This document shows positions 26,224 to 35,659 of a DNA stretch of 64,000 nt, one piece after another. Every line of letters begins with the position of its first letter. Position 1 is the stretch's first letter. The notes beneath the pieces were generated by a model. The model had not been told where the DNA came from. It was given only the letters and a program-made list of their open reading frames with translations, and did not search any database. The DNA comes from an uncultured Alphaproteobacteria bacterium (GTDB lineage: Bacteria; Pseudomonadota; Alphaproteobacteria; Rs-D84). A program made the position numbers and the translations under genes. The DNA is taken from contig CALXLS010000004.1 of NCBI GenBank assembly GCA_944389265.1, positions 1-64,000 of the forward strand, read 5' to 3'.

Positions 26224-26300
26224 AAAAGTACTCCATTGATTAATTATAAAAAACGGGCGCCTATGCGCCCCAGCCACGTGCAGAAGCGCGGTGCCAGATT
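26224..26300 (-). promoter_or_regulatory. ileS leader with terminator-like hairpin
   Basis: On the minus strand the leader contains TGGCACCGCG (26296-26287) and then stem GGGCGC / GCGCCC (26270-26255, loop atag) followed by GTTTTTT, ending about 25 nt before the ileS ATG. The order resembles an attenuator. TGGCACCGCG agrees with the T-box antiterminator core TGGNACCGCG, but a full T-box stem I is not seen and the variable base (C) is not the one expected for tRNA-Ile (A73 would need T). Confidence 0.5.
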
Positions 26301-26412
26301 ATTTTATAATAATTATGTTTTTTTGTTTCATTACGGATGATTCTAATATATAAAAAAAGCGATTTCCAGTATTTTATTTATGTAAAACCAGAAGAAAACA
26401 TTATATGTGTAA

Positions 26413-26441
26413 TTGACAATCTGATTGTTTTGGTATTATAT
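26413..26441 (+). promoter_or_regulatory. Predicted promoter of the 26469 gene
   Basis: TTGACA (26413-26418), 17 nt, TTATAT (26436-26441), 27 nt before the ATG. Confidence 0.55.
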
Positions 26442-26468
26442 TTAACACGAAAAAATAAGGGTAATTAA

Positions 26469-26792
26469 ATGAAAGAATTAACAAAAATAAAAGTAAGAAA
26501 TTTTGCAGAACGCAGTTTTTTTGTGTTAACCAGTCCGCTAATATTAGGTCTTGCCATAGTGACACTTCCTTATAAGGTATACAGCCATATAAAGCAGGCA
26601 AAAAAAGAAATTCCAAATAAAGAGTTTAAGGAAATATTAAAGGGTTCTTTACCTGTTATGTCTGAACACATGAAGTTACCTGGTGATTTGTTATCAGATG
26701 TTTATAATTCTGGTAGCCAAGAAATAGCGATATATAAAGAATACATGAAAAGAAAAAATAGCATTAAACCGGTAATAGGAAAGGTACGTTAA
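26469..26792 (+). CDS. Hypothetical protein with one membrane segment
   Basis: A 107-residue basic protein with a hydrophobic segment at about residues 17-35 (FFVLTSPLILGLAIVTLPY) and amphipathic, Lys-rich remainder. A consensus-like promoter lies upstream, AAGG before the ATG, and a terminator directly after, so it is a monocistronic gene. No family recognised. Confidence 0.65.
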   Translation: MKELTKIKVRNFAERSFFVLTSPLILGLAIVTLPYKVYSHIKQAKKEIPNKEFKEILKGSLPVMSEHMKLPGDLLSDVYNSGSQEIAIYKEYMKRKNSIKPVIGKVR

Positions 26793-26815
26793 AAAGCCCC
26801 TGATTTGGGGCTTTA
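26793..26815. terminator. Terminator of the 26469 gene
   Basis: AAAGCCCC, loop tgattt, GGGGCTTT (26793-26814); T-run short on plus, so strength is uncertain. Confidence 0.65.
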
Positions 26816-26821
26816 AATTTA

Positions 26822-26897
26822 TGGTGCCGGTTATAGGACTTGAACCTACGACCCCCTCATTACGAATGAGATGCTCTACCAGCTGAGCTAAACCGGC
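26822..26897 (-). tRNA. tRNA-Thr (anticodon CGT)
   Basis: A full cloverleaf on the minus strand: acceptor GCCGGTT / AACCGGC, D-arm GCTC...GAGC, anticodon loop TTCGTAA in stem TCTCA/TGAG(G), T-loop TTCAAGT, CCA encoded. It lies 27 nt downstream of mnmG on the same strand and may be part of that transcript. Confidence 0.95.
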
Positions 26898-26924
26898 ATA
26901 CGCGAAATATCTTAATATATGTTT

Positions 26925-28577
26925 TTAATTATTTCCACACTTAATTTTCCGTAAAACTACCATTATACCTGCTGGTGTTATGCCTGGAATTCTGGATAAG
27001 TCCGCTATGTTTTCAGGACGTGTCGCAGTTAATTTTTCTATTAATTCATTTGTCAAACCCGGCAGATTTTTATAATCAAAATTTACAGGTATTTTCATTG
27101 CTGCATCACGTCTGTATGAAGCGATTTCGCGTTCATTACGCTGGATATAGCCCGCATAAAATTTATCGTTTTCTTTTATTTTTTCTGCACGCAGGTCATA
27201 TTTTTTATTATATTCTTCTTCTGTAATAAGTCCCAGTTTTACAGCTGTATCACCAAGACGTGTAATTGCGTTATCACTGCGCAGTGATAATCTGTATTCT
27301 GCACGTGATGTAAACATACGATAAGGTTCATCTACACCAAGCGTTGTTATATCGTCAATTAAAACGCCTATCATGGCATTTGTTCTGTCTAAATTTAGTG
27401 TTTCTAAATTCAGTGCGAACGCTGCTGCATTTGAACCTGCGACAATTCCTTGTGCTGCTGCTTCTTCATATCCTGACGTACCGTTTATTTGACCTGCAAA
27501 GAATAGCCCTGGTATATCTTTTGATTCCAAGCATTCATTAAGTACGCGTGCATCAATTGCATCATATTCGATTGCATAACCATAACGCGCTATTTTTGCG
27601 TTTTCTAATCCTGGGATAGTGCGAATCCATTTATCTTGAATATCTGCACCGAAACTTGTGGAAATTCCGTTTGGATAAATTAAATCGCTAAATAGTCCTT
27701 CTGGTTCCAAGAACACATGATGTGAAGTATGTTCTGGGAAACGCATAACTTTATCTTCCAGTGACGGGCAATATCGTGGACCAGTACCGCGAATATCACC
27801 ATTATACATAGGTGCGTTTGATATGTTTTCACGAATTATTCTGTGAGTAGTTTCGTTTGTATGTGTTATATAACAAACTGCACTATAATTATTTTCTGGA
27901 TTTGGTTCAGAAAACCAATCGTGCGGGTTATCACCTGGTTGCAGTTCACACACAGAAAAATCGATAGAAGATTTTTCAATTCGTGCAGGAGTTCCTGTTT
28001 TAAGACGCATTAAAGAAAATCCTGCATCTTTTAGGATACCAGAAATATTAGTATCTGGTTCTTGATAAGTACCGTCATCTTGCAATCTTCCAGAAGGTAT
28101 TTTTTCTGCACCACGTGTGACCAATCCTTGCAAGAAAGTCCCTGTTGTCAGAACGATTGCTTTTGCGCGATATTTTTTATTTACAGTTTTTTCTTGCAAA
28201 TCAAGTTGTTCAACTTTTTGGAAACGAATAGTTAGATTTTCATACCTAGACAGAATTTTAACGATAGCATCATGGTAAAGGTTTCTATCAATCTGTGCAC
28301 GCAGAGCCTGTGTTGCTGCACCATGTGAAGCGTTAAGGGTGCGAAAGTGAATACCTGCTGCGTCTGCAGCGCGCCCCATAACGCCGCCAAGTGCATCTAT
28401 TTCTGCAACCATTTGTGACTTGCCTGGTCCACCGATACTAGGATTACAAGACATAGCCCCCAGGTCAGATTTACTTTGTGTAAGTAATAAAGTTTTTGCG
28501 CCCCTACGTGCGGCAGCCGCCGCGGCTTCTACGCCTGCATGCCCACCACCGATAATGATTACGTCAAATTCTGTCAT
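26925..28577 (-). CDS. mnmG: tRNA uridine-5-carboxymethylaminomethyl modification enzyme MnmG
   Basis: A 550-residue FAD enzyme that with MnmE makes the cmnm5/nm5 group at wobble U34. N-terminal FAD motif IIGGGHAGVEAA, then SCNPSIGGPGKSQMV, and GLFFAGQINGTSGYEEAAAQG. It is shorter than usual (about 620-630), with a trimmed C-terminal MnmE-contact region. 5 nt separates it from fabG upstream. mnmE is not in the window. Confidence 0.97.
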   Translation of the reverse strand: MTEFDVIIIGGGHAGVEAAAAAARRGAKTLLLTQSKSDLGAMSCNPSIGGPGKSQMVAEIDALGGVMGRAADAAGIHFRTLNASHGAATQALRAQIDRNLYHDAIVKILSRYENLTIRFQKVEQLDLQEKTVNKKYRAKAIVLTTGTFLQGLVTRGAEKIPSGRLQDDGTYQEPDTNISGILKDAGFSLMRLKTGTPARIEKSSIDFSVCELQPGDNPHDWFSEPNPENNYSAVCYITHTNETTHRIIRENISNAPMYNGDIRGTGPRYCPSLEDKVMRFPEHTSHHVFLEPEGLFSDLIYPNGISTSFGADIQDKWIRTIPGLENAKIARYGYAIEYDAIDARVLNECLESKDIPGLFFAGQINGTSGYEEAAAQGIVAGSNAAAFALNLETLNLDRTNAMIGVLIDDITTLGVDEPYRMFTSRAEYRLSLRSDNAITRLGDTAVKLGLITEEEYNKKYDLRAEKIKENDKFYAGYIQRNEREIASYRRDAAMKIPVNFDYKNLPGLTNELIEKLTATRPENIADLSRIPGITPAGIMVVLRKIKCGNN

Positions 28578-28582
28578 ATTGA

Positions 28583-29311
28583 TTAAAATCTTCCCATACC
28601 ACCGTTTACGTGCAATGTCTGACCATTGATATAAGAGGCTTCATCAGATGCCAAGAACACGCAAGCATTTGCAATATCTTCCGGTTCACCAAATCTACCT
28701 GCTGGGATTTGTGCCAGGTAAGATTTTTTTAGTTCATCAGATAAAACATCAGTCATAGGTGTTTTAATAAAGCCCGGTGCAATACAGTTAGCGGTGATAC
28801 CACGAGACCCCACTTCTGCAGCGATAGATTTTGTCATAGCAATCATACCACCTTTTGAAGCGGCGTAGTTTGCCTGTCCTGGTCCACCGATTGCACCAAT
28901 AATGGAAGCCATATTAATAATGCGACCAAAGCGTTGTTTCATCATAGGCATAATAGCCGCACGGCACATTTTAAAGCATGAACGCAAATTAGTATTGATA
29001 ACATCATCAAATTGTTCATCTGTCATACGCATAAGAAGTGTATCTTTTGTAATACCTGCGTTATTGATAAGAATATCAATTCTACCTGCTTGTTCTGTAG
29101 TTGCCATAATAAGTTCAACTGCAGCGCCTTCGGATGCAAGGTCCGCAGGAATTTTGATATAAGAGTCATCAAATTCAGAATTTAACTTTGCGATATTACG
29201 ACCAGATACAACGACTGTTGCACCTGCTTCTTTCATTTTTTTTGCAATTGCGCCGCCGATACCACCAGTTGCGCCTGTAATTAATGCGACTTTACCTGTT
29301 AAATCAAACAT
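28583..29311 (-). CDS. fabG: 3-oxoacyl-[ACP] reductase FabG
   Basis: A 242-residue short-chain dehydrogenase: NADP-binding TGATGGIG near residue 15, NNAGI, catalytic Ser about 139, and YAASKGG (Tyr-x3-Lys). It reduces beta-ketoacyl-ACP in fatty-acid elongation. One nucleotide separates it from fabD, so the assignment to fatty-acid synthesis rather than another SDR role is firm. Confidence 0.96.
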   Translation of the reverse strand: MFDLTGKVALITGATGGIGGAIAKKMKEAGATVVVSGRNIAKLNSEFDDSYIKIPADLASEGAAVELIMATTEQAGRIDILINNAGITKDTLLMRMTDEQFDDVINTNLRSCFKMCRAAIMPMMKQRFGRIINMASIIGAIGGPGQANYAASKGGMIAMTKSIAAEVGSRGITANCIAPGFIKTPMTDVLSDELKKSYLAQIPAGRFGEPEDIANACVFLASDEASYINGQTLHVNGGMGRF

Positions 29312-29312
29312 A

Positions 29313-30188
29313 TTATATCTCCAATTTTTTTGCTGTCATGTCAGCACATATACGTCCTGTCAGTCCTGTTAAAACTGCACCAGGGCCAACTTCGATTGTT
29401 TCTGTTATACCAAGTTCATGCATTTTCAAGACGGATTCACGCCAATGAACACCATGTGTAATTTGATAAACCAATGCTTCTTTTATTTCTGCAGGGTCAC
29501 TCATAGGTGCCGCTGTTTTATTAGAAATCAGAATAGCCTGTGGCGCTTTTATTTCAATAGATTCCAGTGCCGCACGCATTTCTTCTGCGGCTGGCGCCTG
29601 AATACGACAATGAACCGGAACAGACAGTGCAAGTGGCATAGCGCGCTTTGCACCTGCTTCTTTTGCAAGTGCCATAGTTGCTTCTACAACATCTTTTGCG
29701 CCAGATATAACAACCTGACCTGGGCTGTTGTCATTTGCAACATCACAATTTGTTTGTTCGCAAATTTCACGAACTTTCTCAATATCCAAACCAAGAATAA
29801 CTGCGGTTAGTCCTTCACCAACTGGCACCGCACGTTGCATTGCGTCCCCGCGCAGACGAAGTAGTCTTGCAGTATCTGCAACTGATAATGCACCTGCTGC
29901 ACATAAAGCAGTATATTCGCCTAAACTATGACCTGCGACATATTCAGTAAGAGGCACACCGCTTGCACGCAACATAGCAATAGATACCGCCATAATAGCA
30001 GGTTGAACATTAGTTGTAAGCGTCAGGTCTTCCATAGGACCGTTAAAGATAATATCAGATAATTTTTGATTAAGCGCATCATCAACTTCATTAAATACGG
30101 CGCGTGCCGCAGGATTGTTTTCGTATAAGTCTTTTCCCATACCGACGGCTTGCGAGCCCTGCCCTGGGAAAACAAGAATAGATGACAT
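29313..30188 (-). CDS. fabD: Malonyl-CoA:ACP transacylase FabD
   Basis: A 291-residue acyltransferase that loads malonyl groups on ACP. GQGSQAVGMG at the N-terminus, catalytic Ser in GHSLGEY, and catalytic His in VPVHC. It is followed directly by fabG. Confidence 0.97.
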   Translation of the reverse strand: MSSILVFPGQGSQAVGMGKDLYENNPAARAVFNEVDDALNQKLSDIIFNGPMEDLTLTTNVQPAIMAVSIAMLRASGVPLTEYVAGHSLGEYTALCAAGALSVADTARLLRLRGDAMQRAVPVGEGLTAVILGLDIEKVREICEQTNCDVANDNSPGQVVISGAKDVVEATMALAKEAGAKRAMPLALSVPVHCRIQAPAAEEMRAALESIEIKAPQAILISNKTAAPMSDPAEIKEALVYQITHGVHWRESVLKMHELGITETIEVGPGAVLTGLTGRICADMTAKKLEI

Positions 30189-30219
30189 ATTTACATCCTT
30201 TTTTTAGTTCATACTCAGA

Positions 30220-30759
30220 TTATACTTTGCGCACAGAGAATTCGCAACCGCAATAATTTTGACGATAAAAAGCGGTATTTCTTCCGATTTCTTGACGCAA
30301 TTTTTCATCCCATTTAATCGGCATATAGCAAATGTCACCCAAAGAACATTGTGCGGCGCGGTCAACTTGTGATTGGTCTTTATGACGCGATACGCCAAAT
30401 ACAGAAGCGACCGCGTCATAACCATTTTCTTTTGCCCAGCGACGTGCAAATTCAAATCTGAATTCAAAACAGCGACTACAACGCGCACCGCGTTCTGGTT
30501 CTGTCTCTAATCCGCGTACAGCACAGCGCCAATCTTCATGATTGTAATTTCCAACCGCATATTTAACACCCAAAGACTCACAATATTTTATTTGTTCGTT
30601 AAGACGTTTAGTGTATTCCGTTTCAGGAAAAATATTTGGGTTAAAGAACAGCACAATAAAGTCATCAACATCAGGTATCGCACCATCTGCTAATTGCTTT
30701 ATTGCGCCTGCGCTGCAAGGCGCACAACAAGACATTAAAACTAAACGCATTTTTTTCAT
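30220..30759 (-). CDS. queH: Epoxyqueuosine reductase QueH
   Basis: A 179-residue protein of the QueH (DUF208) family, which performs the last step of queuosine synthesis in tRNA as a non-cobalamin alternative to QueG. Seen motifs: MSCCAPCS at the N-terminus, ERGARCSRCFEFR in the middle and YCGCEFS at the C-terminus, providing the cysteines for metal and Fe-S binding. It sits between an unknown gene and fabD. Confidence 0.93.
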   Translation of the reverse strand: MKKMRLVLMSCCAPCSAGAIKQLADGAIPDVDDFIVLFFNPNIFPETEYTKRLNEQIKYCESLGVKYAVGNYNHEDWRCAVRGLETEPERGARCSRCFEFRFEFARRWAKENGYDAVASVFGVSRHKDQSQVDRAAQCSLGDICYMPIKWDEKLRQEIGRNTAFYRQNYCGCEFSVRKV

Positions 30760-30765
30760 ATCGGG

Positions 30766-31044
30766 CTATCTTGAAAAATTTTTAAATTTACGTAATCTAA
30801 TGGCTCTGTTTATAATAGTAACTGTTTTTGATTCGTCTGCGTTTTTTATAATTATTTTATTTTCCGCCATTGTAGCTTTTTCAACTCTGGCTTTTATATA
30901 TTCATATAATTGACAATTACAATTATAACAATAACATTTTACGAAATGTTTACATTCTTTACAAAGAATATGATTTACAAAAACAGTTTCATTATTTTTT
31001 TGTAAAAAAATGTTAATTTTTTTATCTTTTAAATTCGGTTGCAT
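30766..31044 (-). CDS. Hypothetical Cys-rich protein
   Basis: A 92-residue protein without signal peptide. A dense cysteine cluster at about residues 28-45 (CKECKHFVKCYCYNCNCQ) suggests metal binding. The C-terminal half is basic and helical. It starts 14 nt after metG and ends 6 nt before queH, so it is in that operon. No family recognised. Confidence 0.6.
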   Translation of the reverse strand: MQPNLKDKKINIFLQKNNETVFVNHILCKECKHFVKCYCYNCNCQLYEYIKARVEKATMAENKIIIKNADESKTVTIINRAIRLRKFKNFSR

Positions 31045-31058
31045 TTTTTATGTCTTTT

Positions 31059-33056
31059 TTAAATATAATTATTTCCTATTTTTTCATCGCCTTTTAATTC
31101 GATGATTTCATCTGCATTATTGCCCCGCCCTAGTTCTGCGGCGCTGCACATCATACCGAAAGATTCTGTACCTGCAACTGTGCGCTGGGAAATAGGCTTT
31201 TTCATTGTTGGCAGTACGCATCCGACAGGTGCCAGAACACCAACAAGACCAACATGAACATTTGGTGCACCGCATACAATTTGCAAGTCATGATTTGTAC
31301 CGTCATCAACTGTTAAGATATGCAAGTCATCACGTGATGGGTGATTTTTTACTTCGACAATTTTAGCAACAACAGGTTTAATACTGTTGTCTTCTTTCTT
31401 TGCATATTTTTCTGTCAGTTCCGCAACGCGCACATCATCAATTCTGGAAAATAAGTTTTCTGGAACTGTGAATGCTTCGCCATTTTGAATTCTACGTTCA
31501 AATTCTTTTGGCCAAGACAGGTCATGCGTATTGTTAAATATATGCTGTATTTTTTCTGCTGCATCTGGAATAAACGGTGCAGAAACACGTGCATATAAGT
31601 CTATCAATTGGAAGCACTCATTTAATACTGCACCTGCTTGTTCAGTGTCACCACTTTTAACAAGCGCCCAAGGTTCTTTGACGGTCATATATTCATTACC
31701 AATTGCGTACAGACCACGCAAAGCAACGATAGCAGCGCGGAATTCGCATGCGTCCAGCGCAGCGGTAAGTTCTGCAATTTTTTCGTTTACTTGCGCTGTT
31801 AAAGAAGAATCTAATGCGCCTGCATTTGGAACGTTTAGTCCAAAGTTTTTATCTGTCAGTTTGCAAACGCGGGAAACAAAGTTGCCCAACATACCATTCA
31901 GGTCTTTGTTAACGATATCTGCGAAACGCGCAAAAGTAAAGTCTGTATCATCAGTTTCTGGTGCGGACGCAATCAGTGCATAACGCCATGCGTCAGCAGG
32001 AGCAATGCTGACGGCTTCATCTAAGAATACGCCACGTTTTTCAGATTTAGAAAATTTACCGCCTTCAAAATTTAAGAAGTTCATGGCTTTCAGCATATCG
32101 ACGGTTTTCCAGTTATCGTTCATTGCCAGTTGTTGTTCTGGGAAGAATACCGCATGGAATTTTACATTATCTTTACCCATAAATTGAGCATAATGCGCAT
32201 CAGGATTTTTCCACCAAGTTGCCCAGTCTTTATTTGCTGCCTGCGATATAGAAACATAACCCCAAGGTGCATCAAACCAAACATAGAAAACTTTATTTTC
32301 GTATCCAGGTTTATTTACAGGAATGCCCCAAGATAAATCACGAGTAATAGAAGTGTCTTGCAAGCCTTCTTTTGCCCAGCCTTGTGCAATAGCAATGGCG
32401 GTCTTGGACCATTTTGGTGCATGTGTTTCAAGCCATTGTTTCCATTTGCCTTCTATTTTAGAAGCAAGAAAGAACAAGTTTTTAGTTGGGCGCATTTCAA
32501 TGTTTGTGCTGCCAGAAATCGCGCTGCGTGGGTTTAGTAATTCTGTTGCTTCATACGACGCACTGCATTTATCGCATTGGTCACCACGAGCATTTTCATA
32601 ACCGCATTTTGGGCAAGTACCTAATAACTGACGGTCGGCCAGGAACATATTGTCATCAACAGAAAAAGGTTGCAAAGTTTCGCGTTCTTCGATTAAGCCC
32701 TCGTCATCCAGGCGCAAGAATAATTCATGAATTAACTTTTCTTGTAGTTCTGTATGCGTACGTCCATAAAGGTCGAAAGACAAGTTAAAGTCTTTAACTG
32801 CGCGCAGGTGCTTTTCATAATATTTGCTTGAATAATCAAAAGACGACATTTTTTCTTTCATAGCACCGACAACAACAGGTGTACCATGTTCGTCTGCACC
32901 ACAGACATATAGAACATCACGTCCGCATGCGCGACAGAAGCGGGCATAAATATCCGAAGGCAACCAGCACCCGATAAGGTGCCCCAAGTGTAATTCGCCA
33001 TTAACGTATGGCAAAGCAGAAGTAATAAGATATTTTTGTTTGTTGTCAGTTGTCAT
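31059..33056 (-). CDS. metG: Methionyl-tRNA synthetase with C-terminal tRNA-binding domain
   Basis: A 665-residue class I synthetase. The ATG at 33056 fits the family start (MTTDNKQKYLITSALPYVNG). HIGH motif is ELHLGHL; a zinc-binding CPKCGYENARGDQCDKC follows; the KMSKS motif is KFSKS. The C-terminal 110 residues are an EMAP/Trbp111-type tRNA-binding domain (NHPSRDDLHILTVDDG, VCGAPNVHVG). Its leader holds a terminator-like hairpin. Confidence 0.97.
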   Translation of the reverse strand: MTTDNKQKYLITSALPYVNGELHLGHLIGCWLPSDIYARFCRACGRDVLYVCGADEHGTPVVVGAMKEKMSSFDYSSKYYEKHLRAVKDFNLSFDLYGRTHTELQEKLIHELFLRLDDEGLIEERETLQPFSVDDNMFLADRQLLGTCPKCGYENARGDQCDKCSASYEATELLNPRSAISGSTNIEMRPTKNLFFLASKIEGKWKQWLETHAPKWSKTAIAIAQGWAKEGLQDTSITRDLSWGIPVNKPGYENKVFYVWFDAPWGYVSISQAANKDWATWWKNPDAHYAQFMGKDNVKFHAVFFPEQQLAMNDNWKTVDMLKAMNFLNFEGGKFSKSEKRGVFLDEAVSIAPADAWRYALIASAPETDDTDFTFARFADIVNKDLNGMLGNFVSRVCKLTDKNFGLNVPNAGALDSSLTAQVNEKIAELTAALDACEFRAAIVALRGLYAIGNEYMTVKEPWALVKSGDTEQAGAVLNECFQLIDLYARVSAPFIPDAAEKIQHIFNNTHDLSWPKEFERRIQNGEAFTVPENLFSRIDDVRVAELTEKYAKKEDNSIKPVVAKIVEVKNHPSRDDLHILTVDDGTNHDLQIVCGAPNVHVGLVGVLAPVGCVLPTMKKPISQRTVAGTESFGMMCSAAELGRGNNADEIIELKGDEKIGNNYI

Positions 33057-33076
33057 ATTTGCGCCTTTGTTATTTA

Positions 33077-33102
33077 ATAAAAGGGTGCCCAACGGGGCAC
33101 CC
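33077..33102 (-). promoter_or_regulatory. Terminator-like hairpin in the metG leader
   Basis: On the minus strand GGGTGCCC / GGGCACCC (33102-33083), loop cgtt, followed by TTTTATT, about 26 nt before the metG ATG. Position between the tRNA-Val gene and metG allows it either to end tRNA transcription or to attenuate metG. Confidence 0.6.
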
Positions 33103-33176
33103 AGGAATCCCGTCAGAAATTTTAGTAAGATTAATTGTACATTCGCATCATAATAAATCTATATATTTTATTAAAG

Positions 33177-33253
33177 TGGTGGGTGGTATTGGACTCGAAC
33201 CAACGACCTTTACGATGTCAACGTAACGCTCTAACCAACTGAGCTAACCACCC
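33177..33253 (-). tRNA. tRNA-Val (anticodon GAC)
   Basis: A complete cloverleaf on the minus strand: acceptor GGGTGGT / ACCACCC, D-arm GCTC...GAGC, anticodon loop TTGACAT in stem TTACG/CGTAA, T-loop TTCGAGT, encoded CCA. Confidence 0.95.
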
Positions 33254-33279
33254 ATATTTTTCGGTGCATGTCCAGAAAG

Positions 33280-33333
33280 CCAACGACCCCTACGATGTCA
33301 ACGTACGCGGCTGACCAACTGAGCTAACCACCC
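33280..33333 (-). pseudogene. Decayed tRNA-Val copy
   Basis: Minus-strand sequence starting at 33333 repeats the first two thirds of the neighbouring tRNA-Val: GGGTGGTTAGCTCAGTTGGT, then TACGTTGACATCGTA with an intact GAC anticodon stem. The D-arm partner is lost (GCCGC instead of GAGC), the T-loop is broken and no 3' acceptor strand follows. Not a functional tRNA. Confidence 0.85.
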
Positions 33334-33411
33334 AATGTTTTCTTAAGCGCATAAATTATAGCAAAGAAAAATACGATTGCAATATCAAAAAGCAGCATTT
33401 ATAATACATAC

Positions 33412-33582
33412 CGCAACAGGTGTTCTGTTGTTGGGATTAGTAGCCTATTCAATCAGCGCCAGCGATGGCGAAAAATATCTCCAACTAATTGGTTGGAGTG
33501 AGTCTGAATATATTGAATAAGACCGCGATTTCTGATTGAATTGCTACTAAACTCCAACCACCTAAATTTTCTGGTGGTTTTT
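33412..33582 (+). ncRNA. Unrecognised structured RNA, copy 3
   Basis: Promoter TTGCAA (33377-33382), 17 nt, TATAAT (33400-33405). 5' hairpin GCAACAG / CTGTTGT (33413-33431), loop GTGTT. Closing stem 33433-33456 with 33532-33554: TTAGTAGC pairs GCTACTAA and ATTCAATCAG pairs CTGATTGAAT, so its sequence is unlike copies 1-2 but the pairing and the bulged C (33445) are kept. Internal hairpins CGCCA-gcga-TGGCG (33457-33470) and CTCCAAC / GTTGGAG (33479-33498). GAATATATTGAATAAG at 33506-33521. Terminator ACCACC / GGTGGT (33557-33578) plus T. Alternative pairing 33491-33499 with 33551-33559 is a perfect 9 bp. It ends 26 nt before the 33609 start codon. Confidence 0.85.
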
Positions 33583-33608
33583 ATTTGTTTTAAAATTCAG
33601 GGGTTGGT

Positions 33609-33800
33609 ATGACAATCGGGGCGGAAATTGATTCTATTCGCAAGAATTTAGGTTTGTCTGTTGTAGATATGTGTAATATTTTTGATGTGAAAGAATCTGA
33701 ATATTTTTTAATCGTTCGGGGGCAATATAAATTAAGTGTTTTTCAATTAATTATGTTTGTATCATCAGTATGTAAGCCTTTAAATTCCGTCCTTAAATAG
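33609..33800 (+). CDS. Small HTH-like (XRE-type) protein
   Basis: A 63-residue protein. IGAEIDSIRKNLGLSVVDMC, then IFDVKESEYFLIVRGQYKLS resembles a helix-turn-helix of the Cro/CI type (short scaffold helix, 'S..dmc..fdV.e..y..I..G'). GGGG lies before the ATG. It follows RNA copy 3 by 26 nt and ends at a bidirectional terminator. DNA binding is inferred from pattern only. Confidence 0.6.
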   Translation: MTIGAEIDSIRKNLGLSVVDMCNIFDVKESEYFLIVRGQYKLSVFQLIMFVSSVCKPLNSVLK

Positions 33801-33807
33801 GAATAAA

Positions 33808-33830
33808 AAAACCGGCTTTTGCCGGCTTTT

Positions 33831-33832
<2 letters not shown>
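33808..33832. terminator. Bidirectional terminator
   Basis: AAAA, CCGGC (33812-33816), loop TTTT, GCCGG (33821-33825), CTTTTTT; between the HTH-like gene and mreB. Confidence 0.85.
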
Positions 33833-34889
<1,057 letters not shown>

Positions 34890-35004
34890 CTAAATTAGTG
34901 ATTTTTTTGAACTATAAAGCCTTGGAATAAAAAAATCAAGTTATCCTATATATAAAATGTGCTTTTTTGTTTGATTCTGACAAGATTTTGTTATTATAGG
35001 GGGA

Positions 35005-35355
35005 ATGAGAAATACTATAAAAAGACATACAGACTTTTTGCCAGGTGATGATGATATTGATGCACGTTGTGCGTGGTTCTTTATTCGTGCAAAAAATGTA
35101 AAGCAACCTGATGACCCAAGGTATGGTTTGGTCGTCACAAAAAAGACTTTTAAACTTGCGGTTCAGCGTAATCGCGCAAAGCGCCTGTTGCGTGATTGGT
35201 TGCGTTGTAATGAAAAGTCACTAAGAAAAGATTTGGACTATATATTTATTGCGCGTCGTAATATTTTAAACGCAACGCGTGACGAAGGGCGCGAAGCAAT
35301 GAAGAAAGCGTTGCATTATATAAAAAAGCAAAAGCGTGAAAAATCAGCAGAATAA
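35005..35355 (+). CDS. rnpA: Ribonuclease P protein component
   Basis: A 116-residue basic protein subunit of RNase P. The family pattern is seen as [37 protein letters not shown] (RNR motif) and [17 protein letters not shown] lies just before the ATG. rpmH, which usually precedes it, is not present in the 124 nt upstream. It overlaps yidD. Confidence 0.95.
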   Translation: MRNTIKRHTDFLPGDDDIDARCAWFFIRAKNVKQPDDPRYGLVVTKKTFKLAVQRNRAKRLLRDWLRCNEKSLRKDLDYIFIARRNILNATRDEGREAMKKALHYIKKQKREKSAE

Positions 35356-35587
35356 CATTTTTACATTAGTTATGCGTCGCGGTGCAATGTTTCTTGTGCG
35401 CGTGTATCAGGTGTGTATATCACCGATAACTGGTGGGCGTGCTGCGTGCAGATTTACGCCGACTTGCAGTGAATATACTCGGCAAGCAATTGAAAAATAT
35501 GGTGTGTTTCGTGGCAGTTTCTTGGGAATAAAGCGCATATTGCGCTGCAGACCTGGGGGCGGCTTTGGTTATGACCCTGTCCCTTGA
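35336..35587 (+). CDS. yidD: Membrane protein insertion efficiency factor YidD
   Basis: An 83-residue protein with [33 protein letters not shown] and [17 protein letters not shown], the YidD signature. It helps membrane insertion with YidC. Two starts are possible: GTG at 35336, overlapping rnpA by 20 nt, or ATG at 35372 without overlap. Neither has a good ribosome site, so translation is probably coupled to rnpA. Confidence 0.92.
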   Translation: MKNQQNNIFTLVMRRGAMFLVRVYQVCISPITGGRAACRFTPTCSEYTRQAIEKYGVFRGSFLGIKRILRCRPGGGFGYDPVP

Positions 35588-35659
35588 CATGTATCTGGAT
35601 TGTGGTAAAATTCCAAACGCTAATACGAAAAAAGTATATTATATAAAAGGATTAAAAAG

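Noticed and set aside
33077-33102. T-box for metG
   Set aside because: No TGGNACCGCG core or specifier stem is visible in the leader; only a plain terminator-like hairpin is seen.
33254-33340. A second functional tRNA-Val
   Set aside because: D-arm and T-arm are broken and no 3' acceptor strand is present.
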